Of a DNA stretch of 64,000 nt, positions 54,910 to 62,921 are shown piece after piece (the first letter of the stretch is position 1; each line of letters starts with the position of its first letter). The stretch spans positions 62,001 to 126,000 of the forward strand of contig NZ_FNIE01000017.1 of assembly GCF_900103985.1 (NCBI RefSeq), in the 5' to 3' direction. Position numbers and translations under genes: made by a program. The stretch is from Actinacidiphila guanduensis (GTDB taxonomy: Bacteria > Actinomycetota > Actinomycetes > Streptomycetales > Streptomycetaceae). The notes beneath the pieces are model-generated. The model was not told the origin of the DNA, made no database searches, and was given only the letters and a program-made list of their open reading frames with translations.

Positions 54910-54925
54910 TTCGACACCTGTCGAA
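54910..54925. promoter_or_regulatory. ArsR-type operator
   Basis: TTCGACA-CC-TGTCGAA is a perfect dyad with seven-base arms, between the oxidoreductase and ArsR starts and 31 bases before the ArsR ATG. An imperfect half (ATCGAACTTC) precedes it. Position fits shared repression of both genes. Confidence 0.65.
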
Positions 54926-54955
54926 CGAGGGAAGCCCTTGTAGTACCCTGGGCGC

Positions 54956-55306
54956 ATGTCTCCACGCAGCAGCACGACAACTCCGGGGCGGCAACTGGAC
55001 CACCCCGCGCCGGCTGATATCCGGCTCGAGGCGGTCCTGCACGCGTGTGCGGATCCGATGCGGCTGCGCATCCTCCAGGCACTGGCCTCCGACCCGGCCA
55101 CCTCCTGCGGGAAGATCGGGCTCGTGTGCAGCAAGTCCACCGCTTCCCATCATTTCCGCGTCCTGCGCGAAGCCGGTGTGATCACCCAGCGTTACCAGGG
55201 GACGGCAAAGGTCAACGAACTGCGTCGCGACGACCTGGACACCATCTTCCCGGGCCTGCTGGATACGCTGCTCGCCTCGGCAGCCGCGGAGGCCGAAAGG
55301 GCTTAG
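54956..55306 (+). CDS. ArsR family winged-helix repressor
   Basis: A 116-residue repressor: LEAVLHACADPMRLRILQALASDPATSCGKIGLVCSKSTASHHFRVLREAGVITQRYQGTAKVNELRRDDL in outline is the full winged helix with recognition helix SKSTASHHFRVL. Two Cys (CGKIGLVC) near the helix could sense metals or electrophiles, a fit with control of an electrophile-reducing old-yellow-enzyme. Divergent from that gene with a perfect dyad between. Confidence 0.88.
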   Translation: MSPRSSTTTPGRQLDHPAPADIRLEAVLHACADPMRLRILQALASDPATSCGKIGLVCSKSTASHHFRVLREAGVITQRYQGTAKVNELRRDDLDTIFPGLLDTLLASAAAEAERA

Positions 55307-55352
55307 CCCACCAGGAACTTGGGGCACGATCCGGGAGAGCCGCGGTTCGGGC

Positions 55353-56204
55353 TCACCGCAGAGCGTCGATCGCCCGCACGATGAGGGCGCGGGCCTCCGC
55401 GCCGTACACGGCCATCTGCTGGAGCCGCTCGAAGGCGCTCAGGTACACCTCGATGTCGGCCGGCTGCGTGACGGTCACCCGAGCCGACAGCAACTCCACG
55501 GACACGAGGGCCTCGTCGTACATGTGGAAGGTCTCTACCGGCCACATGGGGCCGGGCGCGGCGGAGATCGGGATGATGCCCAGCGACACCGCGGGCAGCG
55601 CGCCAGCGGTGAGCAGGTAGCCGAGTTGGGCCGCCATCGCCTCCGAGTCGGCGACCTGGTGGCGCAGTGCTGCCTCGTCGACCACGAACAGGAAGCGGTG
55701 GCCGGACTCGTGGAGGATGCGCGAGCGCTCCAAGCGCGCCGCGACCGCCGCGGCGACGTCATCGGGGATGTCGCGGAAGTCCGTGATGGTGGACAGCAAT
55801 CCGGCGGCGTATCCCTCGGTCTGCAAGAGGCCCGGCACCAGGGTGGGCGAGTAGACCCGGAAGACCCGGGTCGACTTGAAAAGCGGGACGTAGCTCTGCT
55901 GCAACTGGGCAAGGCCCGCACGCAGCTTGCGCCGCCACTCCACGTACATGGACTCGGCGTTGCGGGACTGTGCGACGAGACCAGGCGCTTGGTCGTCGGC
56001 CCCGCACGCCTCACACCAGCGCCGGATGTCGTCCGCGGACGGAGGCGTGCGGGCACCCTCGATCCGGTACGTCTTCGAGTGCGTCCACGCGCAGCGCAAG
56101 GCCAGTTCAGTCCCGCTGAGCCCGGCGTCCAGGCGAATCTCCCGAAGGCGTTGCGCCACGGCTCGGCGCGCAGCTTGGGCAGCGGATGAGGGGGAGAGGG
56201 GCAT
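55353..56204 (-). CDS. XRE-family regulator with Scr1-like DUF5753 domain
   Basis: A 283-residue protein: N-terminal XRE HTH (RLREIRLDAGLSGTELALRCAWTHSKTYRIEGARTPPSADDIRRW, residues ~18-62 in outline) and a C-terminal DUF5753 domain of ~200 residues (EWRRKLRAGLAQLQQSYVPLFKSTRVFRVYSPTLVPGLLQTEGYAAGLL). Streptomycetes carry dozens of these, often paired with DUF397 or DUF6879 proteins, linked to development and secondary metabolism. It is followed on the other side by a DUF6879 gene 18 bases upstream in the same operon. Confidence 0.87.
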   Translation of the reverse strand: MPLSPSSAAQAARRAVAQRLREIRLDAGLSGTELALRCAWTHSKTYRIEGARTPPSADDIRRWCEACGADDQAPGLVAQSRNAESMYVEWRRKLRAGLAQLQQSYVPLFKSTRVFRVYSPTLVPGLLQTEGYAAGLLSTITDFRDIPDDVAAAVAARLERSRILHESGHRFLFVVDEAALRHQVADSEAMAAQLGYLLTAGALPAVSLGIIPISAAPGPMWPVETFHMYDEALVSVELLSARVTVTQPADIEVYLSAFERLQQMAVYGAEARALIVRAIDALR

Positions 56205-56222
56205 GAACCGGCCTGGTCTGCG

Positions 56223-56750
56223 CTAGCGGATCTTGTACTGGTCGTGCGGAATCGCTCTGGCCCAGACGGCCTCGAAGGCGTCGGAGCACAGCTTCGCCGC
56301 AGCGGGGTCCTCGCTGATCTCGCCGCCTGCCGACGCGCCGTCGCCGGTGAAGTGGTTCCAGCGGATCAGGCTTCCGTCGATCAGCCAGAAGTCGTTGCCC
56401 GGCAGCGGGATGTCGGAGGCGTTGCGCCGGGGCAGCCACCGCACTTGCTCACCAGCGGCCACATTGGTGAACGTCCCGGAGTGCTCGAAGAGGATGTACT
56501 CGCTGACCGGTTCGGAGATGATCCGGGCCCGGCGGACGACGACACCGCGGTTCACTGTCTCCTGGATAAGGTCGAGCCACGGGCGCCACCACGAGGCGCG
56601 GTCGTTCGGGTCGAGGCGGACGCCGGCCCGCCAGTCCGCAAACGGCCCGGTCTCGTAGTCGACGGCGTAGGCGTCCCGCATCTCCAAGTGCACGGCCGTG
56701 TGCCTGGCCTTGCCGAAGAGTTCAGGAAACGTCGGCACGGTCGACGACAT
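56223..56750 (-). CDS. DUF6879 family protein
   Basis: A 175-residue cytoplasmic protein with the Trp/Arg-rich DUF6879 pattern: FPELFGKARHTAVHLEMRDAYAVD, ETVNRGVVVRRARIISEPVSEYILFEHSGTF, RRNASDIPLPGNDFWLIDGSLIRWNHFTGDG. Function is unknown; genes of this type regularly neighbour Scr1-like XRE regulators. GGAGG lies six bases before the ATG at 56750. It overlaps the small gene upstream. Confidence 0.85.
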   Translation of the reverse strand: MSSTVPTFPELFGKARHTAVHLEMRDAYAVDYETGPFADWRAGVRLDPNDRASWWRPWLDLIQETVNRGVVVRRARIISEPVSEYILFEHSGTFTNVAAGEQVRWLPRRNASDIPLPGNDFWLIDGSLIRWNHFTGDGASAGGEISEDPAAAKLCSDAFEAVWARAIPHDQYKIR

Positions 56751-56982
56751 CACATGCCTCCCTGATCATCGGCACCATCCTGGCGGGGATGCGAACCACG
56801 GCCTCGTGGTCCGGGATGCCCGTCGCGTGGCCGGGTACCTCGAACGAAGCGCACTCGGCCTCGACTTCGGCGTCAGGCTTCCATCCCTGGAGGACGAGTT
56901 CGTTCCTCTCCTGGTCGACCCACACGGTCGGGCTTTCACCGTCGCCGGTGTTGGGGTCGATCCCGATGAACTGTAGTGACAT
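56722..56982 (-). CDS. Small conserved acidic protein
   Basis: An 86-residue soluble protein: MSLQFIGIDPNTGDGESPTV, WVDQERNELVLQGWKPDAEVEA, IPARMVPMIREACDVVDRADVS. It starts the XRE/DUF6879 operon; its 3' end overlaps the DUF6879 start by 29 bases. AGGAGG lies before the ATG. The same short gene is commonly seen at this position in Scr1-like clusters. No named fold. Confidence 0.75.
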   Translation of the reverse strand: MSLQFIGIDPNTGDGESPTVWVDQERNELVLQGWKPDAEVEAECASFEVPGHATGIPDHEAVVRIPARMVPMIREACDVVDRADVS

Positions 56983-57001
56983 GGCCTGCCTCCTATCGCG
57001 T

Positions 57002-57025
57002 GGTTGTGCACGGATGCACACAACC
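57002..57025. promoter_or_regulatory. Candidate XRE operator
   Basis: GGTTGTGCA, four bases, then TGCACACAACC: a dyad with a two-base bulge, 20 bases upstream of the operon start at 56982. It contains GTGCAC, which recurs at 57101-57106 and 57120-57125 in the same intergenic region, as expected of operators of the XRE protein. Confidence 0.55.
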
Positions 57026-57249
57026 GTTCCCCTACTGGGGCACTGCGTCAAGAGCACAGAACGGCCACAGACCTGGGTCGAAATCCAGTCGTGTTCATTC
57101 GTGCACATTGCTCGATGCAGTGCACGCAGCACTCGTAGCGTCGAGATGCGGCCGCTCCGCGCACCGAACTTCGCGGAGCGGGCCGCACCGGACCCCGAGG
57201 CCGCGGTGAGCGGCGCCAGGGGTGTGGCCACGCCGACGAGGGGCGCAGC

Positions 57250-57543
57250 ATGCACCAGTCCACGACCGGGCGACTCACCGTGCGGGCCTTGCTGGACAAG
57301 GAGTTGCGCGTTCCCCGGGTGCCGTCGCTGGAGAGCGACTGCGTCCAGGTCGCCGCCCGGCCGCTCGCCCGGACCCTCGCCGACCTCGACGCCGTGCTCG
57401 CCGAGCCCGTCTCGGGTGAGGCCGGCTGGCGGCTCCAGGTCCTGGTGTCGGCCCTCTACCACCACGCGGGCGCCTCCCTCCCCCTCACCGAGGAGCTGCG
57501 TGCCCGCATCCAGGCCGCACAGGCCGCAACCGCCAAGGAGTGA
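57250..57543 (+). CDS. Small hypothetical protein, divergent from the XRE operon
   Basis: A 97-residue helical protein: MHQSTTGRLTVRALLDKELRVPRVP, LARTLADLDAVLAEPVSGEAGWRLQVLVSALYHHAGASLPLTEELRARIQAAQAA in outline. No signal or TM. GAGGGGC precedes the ATG. Two tiny Cys-rich genes follow at once (5 bases to the next ATG). Function unknown; it probably shares the divergent operator region with the XRE genes. Confidence 0.7.
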   Translation: MHQSTTGRLTVRALLDKELRVPRVPSLESDCVQVAARPLARTLADLDAVLAEPVSGEAGWRLQVLVSALYHHAGASLPLTEELRARIQAAQAATAKE

Positions 57544-57548
57544 TCACC

Positions 57549-57632
57549 ATGTCCTGCTCGAACCCCGACTGCCGCAAGATGGGCTGCTCCACGGAACCCA
57601 AGCCCACCCCCACGGGCACCGGCAGCCGCTGA
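57549..57632 (+). CDS. 27-residue Cys-rich peptide
   Basis: MSCSNPDCRKMGCSTEPKPT followed by PTGTGSR: three Cys in the first 13 residues, then a Thr/Pro/Gly tail. The GGAGTGATCACC context provides a Shine-Dalgarno (GGAG) nine bases before the ATG, and the gene sits 5 bases after one stop and 5 bases before the next ATG, an operon spacing that argues for real translation. It might be a zinc-binding stub or a peptide substrate. Confidence 0.55.
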   Translation: MSCSNPDCRKMGCSTEPKPTPTGTGSR

Positions 57633-57637
57633 GCGCC

Positions 57638-57883
57638 ATGACGACCGCCATCCGGAAGGTGGCCCGCTCCCCCGAGTGCACCGCCGCCACGTCCCCGGAC
57701 CGGACCGAGCAGCACCTGCGCTGCGCGGGAAACGCGGTCCTGCGCATCCCCAGCGACCTCCCGCACGAAGTGCCGGTCCAGGCGTACCACTGCGGCTGCG
57801 ACTGCCACACCGGCACGACCCGCCACACCCTGTACGTCGGTCGGCCGGAGACGTCGCCGACTGCTCCCGGACAGGGCCCGTGA
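57638..57883 (+). CDS. Small Cys/His-rich protein
   Basis: An 81-residue protein: RSPECTAATSPDRTEQHLRCAGNAVLRI and VQAYHCGCDCHTGTTRH carry five Cys and several His, arranged C-x16-C and HCGCDCH, which suggests a metal site. No signal peptide. GAGCGCC precedes the ATG. Third gene of a plus-strand run of small genes; its stop overlaps the next possible start (GTGA at 57880). Confidence 0.6.
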   Translation: MTTAIRKVARSPECTAATSPDRTEQHLRCAGNAVLRIPSDLPHEVPVQAYHCGCDCHTGTTRHTLYVGRPETSPTAPGQGP

Positions 57884-58209
57884 CCGCCGGAAGGATCGTG
57901 GGCCGCTGCCAATGCTGCGGCGAGCCCGTCCACGAAGTCGAGGAGTGGGTCGAGACGATGGGGCAGAGCACGAGCGCACCGTCCGACGTTGTGTCGCAGG
58001 GCGACCCGCCCAACCTGCCGCCGCTCAGGCTCCCGTCGCCTTCGGCCACGGCTGCACGGACGGCTCCACCTGCCACGCCCCGTACAGCCAGGCCGACTCG
58101 TCGGTGCGAGGACGCCGGGGGGATCGCGTCGTGCGGCCCGTGTCGGCGCTCTCACGCGGCGGCCAGCGCTTCGGTCGGGGACAGCCGGGAGGCTCTGATG
58201 GAGGGGTAG
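57880..58209 (+). CDS. Doubtful Cys-rich small ORF
   Basis: Starting at a GTG overlapping the upstream stop, it begins VTAGRIVGRCQCCGEPVHEV, a plausible Cys4-type beginning, then becomes low-complexity Pro/Ala/Ser and overlaps the convergent permease by 58 bases. Another frame (AFGHGCTDGSTCHAPYSQAD) looks better for the second half, so the gene may be frameshifted. Treat as tentative. Confidence 0.3.
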   Translation: MTAGRIVGRCQCCGEPVHEVEEWVETMGQSTSAPSDVVSQGDPPNLPPLRLPSPSATAARTAPPATPRTARPTRRCEDAGGIASCGPCRRSHAAASASVGDSREALMEG

Positions 58210-59402
58210 AGGCCGGCGAGGGCGCCGATGACCAGGGTCGCTGCCAGGCCGCCGGCGAGCACGGGCAGAGGGATGGCCACGGGCCAGCGGTGGACGTCGG
58301 CGTAGGCCAGTGCGGCCAGGAGGCCGATCGCCGTACCGGCCAGACCGCCCAGCGCGGACATCAACACCGACTCGGTCAGGAACTGGAGCCGGATCTGGCC
58401 GCGGCTGGCGCCCAGCGCCCGCCGCAAGCCGATCTCCCGGCGGCGTTCGAGTACCGAGATGACCATCGTGTTGGCGATTCCGACCCCCCCGACCAGCAGG
58501 GCGACGGCGGCAAGGCCGAGGAAGAGAGCGGAGAAGGTGCTGCCGGCCTCCCGTTTGGCGGTAAGGGCGTCCGAGGGGCGGCTGACAGTGACGATGCCGG
58601 GCAACTGCGGGTAGACCGTCGCGGGCAGGACCTGGCTGACGGCTTCCACCTGGTCCTCCTGTGCCTTGACGTAGATGACGGTGGGATGGCCGTCGAAGCC
58701 GAGGTCGGTCCTGGCGGCGTCCCAGCCGACGAGCACGGACCGGTCGACGTCCGGTGCGAGCGGGCTGGAGGCGAGCACCCCCACGACCGTGAACCAGCTG
58801 TGGTCGACGTAGATCTGCGGGGCCTGCGACCCGGGCTCGATGTGGGTGAAGCCCAGTCGGGTCGCCGCGACCGAGCCCAGCACGGCGGTGGGGAAGGCGT
58901 CGGTGCCGCGAGTGAGGAAGTGGCCCGAACTGACGTGGCCGTTGATCAGGTTCAGCAGATTGTCCTTGGTGGCCAGGACGCTGAGGCCCGCGTAGTCGGC
59001 CGGGTCGGACCGGTCGGAGCGGTGCACCTCCGCGTTGGTGTTCGCGACAGCGCTGACCGCGGTGACCGGGCCGATGCGCCCGACCATGGCGGGTGCTTCG
59101 GTGGGCAGCACGACGGGCGGGTCCTGCCCGGGCGGGGGCTGCACCTTGAGGGTGTTGGTGCCCAGCGCGGACAACTTGGCCAGCAGCGCCCGCTGGCTGG
59201 ACGCGGGTATCGCGGTCACGACGATCATGGTGGCGACGCCCAGGGAGATCCCCAGCGCGGACAGGACTGTCCGTGCCTTGCGGGTGCGGATGCCCAGTCG
59301 GCCGAGTGCCAGGACGTCGAGGAACGCCAGCCGGACAGGACGCAGGCGCGGGGCGCCGGCCGGCACCGGGTCGGGCGCGGTGCTCGGTGTGGTCGGGTTC
59401 AT
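58152..59402 (-). CDS. MacB/FtsX-type ABC transporter permease
   Basis: A 416-residue permease: one TM near residues 45-65 (VLSALGISLGVATMIVVTAI), a ~200-residue extracytoplasmic MacB domain, then three TM helices at the end (FLGLAAVALLVGGVGIANTMVI, LMSALGGLAGTAIGLLAAL, LAATLVIGALAGLYPSI) and MVISVLERRREIGLRRALGASRGQI, the FtsX family coupling segment. It works with the ATPase 37 bases upstream to drive tripartite-type or lipoprotein-like export. Confidence 0.88.
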   Translation of the reverse strand: MNPTTPSTAPDPVPAGAPRLRPVRLAFLDVLALGRLGIRTRKARTVLSALGISLGVATMIVVTAIPASSQRALLAKLSALGTNTLKVQPPPGQDPPVVLPTEAPAMVGRIGPVTAVSAVANTNAEVHRSDRSDPADYAGLSVLATKDNLLNLINGHVSSGHFLTRGTDAFPTAVLGSVAATRLGFTHIEPGSQAPQIYVDHSWFTVVGVLASSPLAPDVDRSVLVGWDAARTDLGFDGHPTVIYVKAQEDQVEAVSQVLPATVYPQLPGIVTVSRPSDALTAKREAGSTFSALFLGLAAVALLVGGVGIANTMVISVLERRREIGLRRALGASRGQIRLQFLTESVLMSALGGLAGTAIGLLAALAYADVHRWPVAIPLPVLAGGLAATLVIGALAGLYPSIRASRLSPTEALAAA

Positions 59403-59439
59403 CAGGAGAAGTCCCTGTCGTCAGGCCATGCCCGTGTCG

Positions 59440-60171
59440 TCACGGCAGTTCCCCGTCGTCCGAGGAGTTCCGTGTCGTCGGGCCGGCCCATGAGGTGTCG
59501 GCGACGAGCTTTCCGTCGAGGATGTCCAGCCGCCTGGGCAGTTGCCGGGCCACACCCAGATCGTGCGTGATCAGCGCGATTGTGGTGCCCTGGCCGTTGA
59601 GTTCGGTGAGCAGGTCGAGGACCGACTGGCCGTTGGCGGTGTCGAGGGCGCCGGTGGGCTCGTCGGCGAGGACGAGAGCGGGACTGTGGACGAGCGCGCG
59701 GGCGATCGCCACGCGCTGCTTCTCGCCACCGGACAGCTGGCTCGGGACGTGCTCGCTGCGCCGGGCGAGGCCGACACGGGCCAGCGCCTCACGGGCCATC
59801 CCTGCGCGCCGCCGACGCGGCACGCCGGCGTACAGCAGACCCGTGGCGACGTTCTCGGCGGCAGTCAGCCCCTCCGTGAGGTGGAAGTGCTGGAAGACGA
59901 AGCCCAGCCAGCGGCCGCGTAACGCCGACAGCCGCCGGTCGTCCAGAGCGGCGATGGCGTGGCCGCCGAGTGCGACCGTGCCGCGGGTCGGGTGGTCCAG
60001 CGCCCCCATGATGTGCAGCAGCGTGGACTTCCCCGAACCGGAGGGCCCGAGGATGGCGACGAACTCACGGCGGTGGATGGTCAGGGAGACGTCCTCCAGC
60101 GCGGTGAGGGCGCCGTAGGTCTTGCTGACATGGCGGACGGCCAGCACCGGTGGACCGCTCGGGACGCTCAT
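59440..60171 (-). CDS. MacB-like ABC transporter ATPase
   Basis: A 243-residue LolD/MacB-type ATPase: Walker A GPSGSGKST, Q-loop FQHFHL, signature LSGGEKQR, Walker B ALVLADEP, D-loop GALDTANG and H-loop THD. It energises the MacB-like permease downstream. Its ATG overlaps the adaptor stop (ATGA), so adaptor, ATPase and permease form one transcript. Confidence 0.92.
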   Translation of the reverse strand: MSVPSGPPVLAVRHVSKTYGALTALEDVSLTIHRREFVAILGPSGSGKSTLLHIMGALDHPTRGTVALGGHAIAALDDRRLSALRGRWLGFVFQHFHLTEGLTAAENVATGLLYAGVPRRRRAGMAREALARVGLARRSEHVPSQLSGGEKQRVAIARALVHSPALVLADEPTGALDTANGQSVLDLLTELNGQGTTIALITHDLGVARQLPRRLDILDGKLVADTSWAGPTTRNSSDDGELP

Positions 60172-61478
60172 GAAGTGGTCACCACCCGCTGCCCCGCGGC
60201 GACCGGGCCGGTGATCTCGACCTCACCTTGCGCGAAGAGTCCGGTCGTGACCGGCACGAAACTGCCGTCCGGCCGCTGGACGGCGTATCCGCCGCCGCTG
60301 AGCGCGACGAGGGCACCGACCGGAACGACCAGGACGTTCTTCTTCGTCGTGCCGACGAACCGTACGTGCACCTGCGCGGCATCCACGCCGGCGGCGGCGT
60401 CGGCACGGTCGAGGGTGACGGTCACGGTGCGGGTAGGGGCCGAGTCCGACTCGTCCGCCCCGTCGGAGGTGCTCAACGAGGTGCCTATGGTCTCGACGTG
60501 CCCGGGAGTGCTCGTACCGTCCGGCAGCATCACCGTGACGATGTCACCGCGCCGGAGCGAGCCGAACTGGTCGGCGGACAGCTCCACGCTCACGACCTTC
60601 CGCGTCCCGGTCACCGTCATCAGGTCCCCGGTGGCGTCGTTCCCGGTCTGCGTCTTCAGCGAGTCCACCCGTACCGGCCCCGTGCTCACCACGATGTCGC
60701 CGACGTCGAGCACGGACGTGACGGGCACCATCTGCGCCCGCTGCCAGCGGCCGATGGCGGCGCGCAGCGCGGAGGTGAGGACCGCGTCCCCGCTCCTGAC
60801 CTGCTGGGGCGCAGGGCCGGCCGGGGCGGCGGGAGGCGAGGTGGCCTCCGCGGCACCGTCCGGGGGCTTCTCCTCGCCACCGGTGCCTTGCGAAGAGGAC
60901 GACGAGGCCGACGACGAGGGGGACGGCGGCGGGGGAACCGGGGTGACGAGCGTGCCGACAGCGGGCTGCGGACCGATGTCGTAGCCCAGCGCGCGGAGAT
61001 TGTCCGCGACGACCCGCACGTCGGGCCCCACCATTCCCAGCGTGTCCAGCCTCCGGTACAGCGGGGTGGAACCGTAGAACAGGACGGTGGGACGGTCGTC
61101 CACCCGGTAGAGCTGGTGACCCCGGCTGATCGTGGCGCCTTGCGCGGGCAGCCATGTCACGCGCCCGCTGACGTCGCCGGGCAGCGTTCGGGGCGTGCCG
61201 TAGCCGAGCGTGCCGCTCAGGGACACCGAGGTGCTCAGATCGGTCCTGGTGACAGCCACCGTCCGGGCGCTCGCCGCGGGCGGAGGGACCGGGGCGGCGG
61301 CACCCCTCGGCCAGAGCACCACCCCTGCCACCACGCCGCAGGCCAGGACGACGGCAGCCGCTACCGGTGTGCGCCGGGGGAGTCGGGACCGCCGCGGCGT
61401 GGCGGCATCCGTCCCGGCGTGCCCGGTTTCGGCGGGCGGCACGTGCCGCGGCCCGTGCCGGGGGCTCGTCCTATCCAC
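60168..61478 (-). CDS. HlyD/MacA-like membrane adaptor protein
   Basis: A 436-residue single-TM protein: the TM is VAAAVVLACGVVAGVVLWP (residues ~40-58). The external part contains a barrel-sandwich (lipoyl-like) strand set (LPGDVSGRVTWLPAQGATISRGHQLYRVDDRP), a low-complexity Pro/Ser linker and a beta-barrel (VVSVELSADQFGSLRRGDIVTVMLPDG). Known gram-positive adaptors of this kind couple ABC permeases to substrate handling at the cell surface. GGAGG lies six bases before the GTG at 61478, which overlaps the lipoprotein stop. Confidence 0.85.
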   Translation of the reverse strand: MDRTSPRHGPRHVPPAETGHAGTDAATPRRSRLPRRTPVAAAVVLACGVVAGVVLWPRGAAAPVPPPAASARTVAVTRTDLSTSVSLSGTLGYGTPRTLPGDVSGRVTWLPAQGATISRGHQLYRVDDRPTVLFYGSTPLYRRLDTLGMVGPDVRVVADNLRALGYDIGPQPAVGTLVTPVPPPPSPSSSASSSSSQGTGGEEKPPDGAAEATSPPAAPAGPAPQQVRSGDAVLTSALRAAIGRWQRAQMVPVTSVLDVGDIVVSTGPVRVDSLKTQTGNDATGDLMTVTGTRKVVSVELSADQFGSLRRGDIVTVMLPDGTSTPGHVETIGTSLSTSDGADESDSAPTRTVTVTLDRADAAAGVDAAQVHVRFVGTTKKNVLVVPVGALVALSGGGYAVQRPDGSFVPVTTGLFAQGEVEITGPVAAGQRVVTTS

Positions 61479-62091
61479 CGAATGCCTCCAGCTCGCAACT
61501 CCGCTCCAGTTGGGGGGCATCGGGCGGGATGGGCCCGGCAGGAAAGTTCCACCCGCTGCCGTCGGGCAATGCCTCGACCATGAGGCCGTGCCTGTGCAGG
61601 CAGGTGATCTCCGCGCGGTAGTCGTCCATGTAGTGCGGGTTGGTGGCGGGGCTCAACTCCGGCGGCGGGAGCGGCGACTTGGACAGGCACGCCTTGCTCG
61701 CGGAGGCAAAGTCCGGGTCGGTGTCGTCCGGGACGTGGATGCCGTCCTTCACCACCGACTGGTAATCCACACCGTGCTCGTGCATGCACGCCGACCAGAC
61801 GTTCTCCAGCCGGGCCTTCTCCGCGTCGGAGGTGTCGAGCCGCAACTGCGGACGGCCGGAGTCCGCGGTGCCACCGCCGCCGGCGGTGGGCGCGGTGCCG
61901 GCGGCCGATGGTCCCGAGGGGACGGAGGCGACGCGCGCGCCGGAGCCGCCGCCTCCCGAGCAGGCGGTCAGCAGCACCAGCGCGGTCGCTCCGGCGCAGA
62001 GCAGCGAGATCGTGCGGGCGGACCAGCGGGCAGTGGGGACGGCGGACGACCCGGGGACGGGAGCCGACCGGCCGGAGATGAGGAAGGACAT
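61471..62091 (-). CDS. Lipoprotein of the MacAB-like export operon
   Basis: About 206 residues: after a signal (RTISLLCAGATALVL) the lipobox LTAC places the lipidated Cys at 44. The mature part has paired Cys (VWSACMHEHGVDY, SKACLSK, AEITCLHRHGL, ERSCELEAF) and an EHG/RHG pattern. Same-type lipoproteins precede MacAB-like systems in streptomycetes; the role is unknown. An in-frame ATG at 62109 is possible. It is divergent from the response regulator gene. Confidence 0.75.
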   Translation of the reverse strand: MSFLISGRSAPVPGSSAVPTARWSARTISLLCAGATALVLLTACSGGGGSGARVASVPSGPSAAGTAPTAGGGGTADSGRPQLRLDTSDAEKARLENVWSACMHEHGVDYQSVVKDGIHVPDDTDPDFASASKACLSKSPLPPPELSPATNPHYMDDYRAEITCLHRHGLMVEALPDGSGWNFPAGPIPPDAPQLERSCELEAFGG

Positions 62092-62125
62092 GGCGTCAAG
62101 ACTGGCCATGTCATATGAAGGTCTG

Positions 62126-62141
62126 GTCAGGGCGCTGTCAG
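62126..62141. promoter_or_regulatory. Candidate response-regulator direct repeats
   Basis: GTCAG at 62126-62130 and 62137-62141 are direct repeats 11 bp apart, in the 80-base divergent promoter between the lipoprotein and response regulator genes. OmpR-type regulators bind such repeats, so the regulator could act on both operons. Confidence 0.45.
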
Positions 62142-62171
62142 CGTCTCGTGCGCCCGGTTACTGTCCTGGCC

Positions 62172-62921
62172 ATGTGCGCGCATGTCCTGGTCGCGGAAGA
62201 CGACGTGAAGCAGGCCGAGATCATCGGCCATTACCTGCGGCGGGAAGGCCACACGGCCTCCGTGGTCCACGACGGGCGTGCGGCGCTGGAGGAGATCCGA
62301 CGCAGCACGCCGGACCTGGTGGTGCTCGATGTGATGATGCCCGCGGTCGACGGTCTCGACGTCTGCCGCATCCTGCGGCGGGAGTCCGACATCCCCGTTC
62401 TGATGCTCACCGCGCGCACCACCGAGGACGACCTCCTGCTCGCCTTCGACCTCGGCGCCGACGAGTACATGACCAAGCCGTACAGTCCCCGCGAACTGAT
62501 GGCGCGGATACGCAACGTGCTCAAACGCCGTGCCCGGCAGACCGCGGAAGGGGTCGGCACCGACTCCGCGGGACCGGGCACACTGCGGTGCGGCGCCGTC
62601 ACGGTCGACCTCCGGCGGCACACGGTCACGGTCGAAGGGCGGCAGGTGACCTGCACGGCAGGCGAGTTCGATCTGTTGGCTGCCATGGCCGCGGCCCCCG
62701 GGCAGGTCTTCAGCCGCCGTCAACTCCTCGCGGCCGGCCACGGCTCCGCCGCCTTCATCACCGAGCGGACCATCGACGTCCACGTCCTGAACCTGCGCAA
62801 GAAGATCGAGCAGGACCCGAGCCGGCCGGTCCATCTGCTGACCGTGTTCAAGGTCGGCTACAAACTCAGTGACCGGCCGACCGCGCATGCCGGGGGCGGA
62901 GCGGTCCGCGGTGTCGGCTGA
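62172..62921 (+). CDS. OmpR-family response regulator
   Basis: A 249-residue regulator. Receiver: D10/D11 acid pair, phosphoacceptor D53 (VVLDVMMP), T80 and K102 (TKPY). The C-terminal winged helix binds DNA (LRRHTVTVEGRQVTCTAGEFDLLAAMAAAPGQVFSRRQLL, ERTIDVHVLNLRKKIEQD). It is followed in overlap by its sensor kinase and faces the MacAB-like operon. The ATG at 62172 is chosen because it begins the receiver domain. Confidence 0.9.
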   Translation: MCAHVLVAEDDVKQAEIIGHYLRREGHTASVVHDGRAALEEIRRSTPDLVVLDVMMPAVDGLDVCRILRRESDIPVLMLTARTTEDDLLLAFDLGADEYMTKPYSPRELMARIRNVLKRRARQTAEGVGTDSAGPGTLRCGAVTVDLRRHTVTVEGRQVTCTAGEFDLLAAMAAAPGQVFSRRQLLAAGHGSAAFITERTIDVHVLNLRKKIEQDPSRPVHLLTVFKVGYKLSDRPTAHAGGGAVRGVG

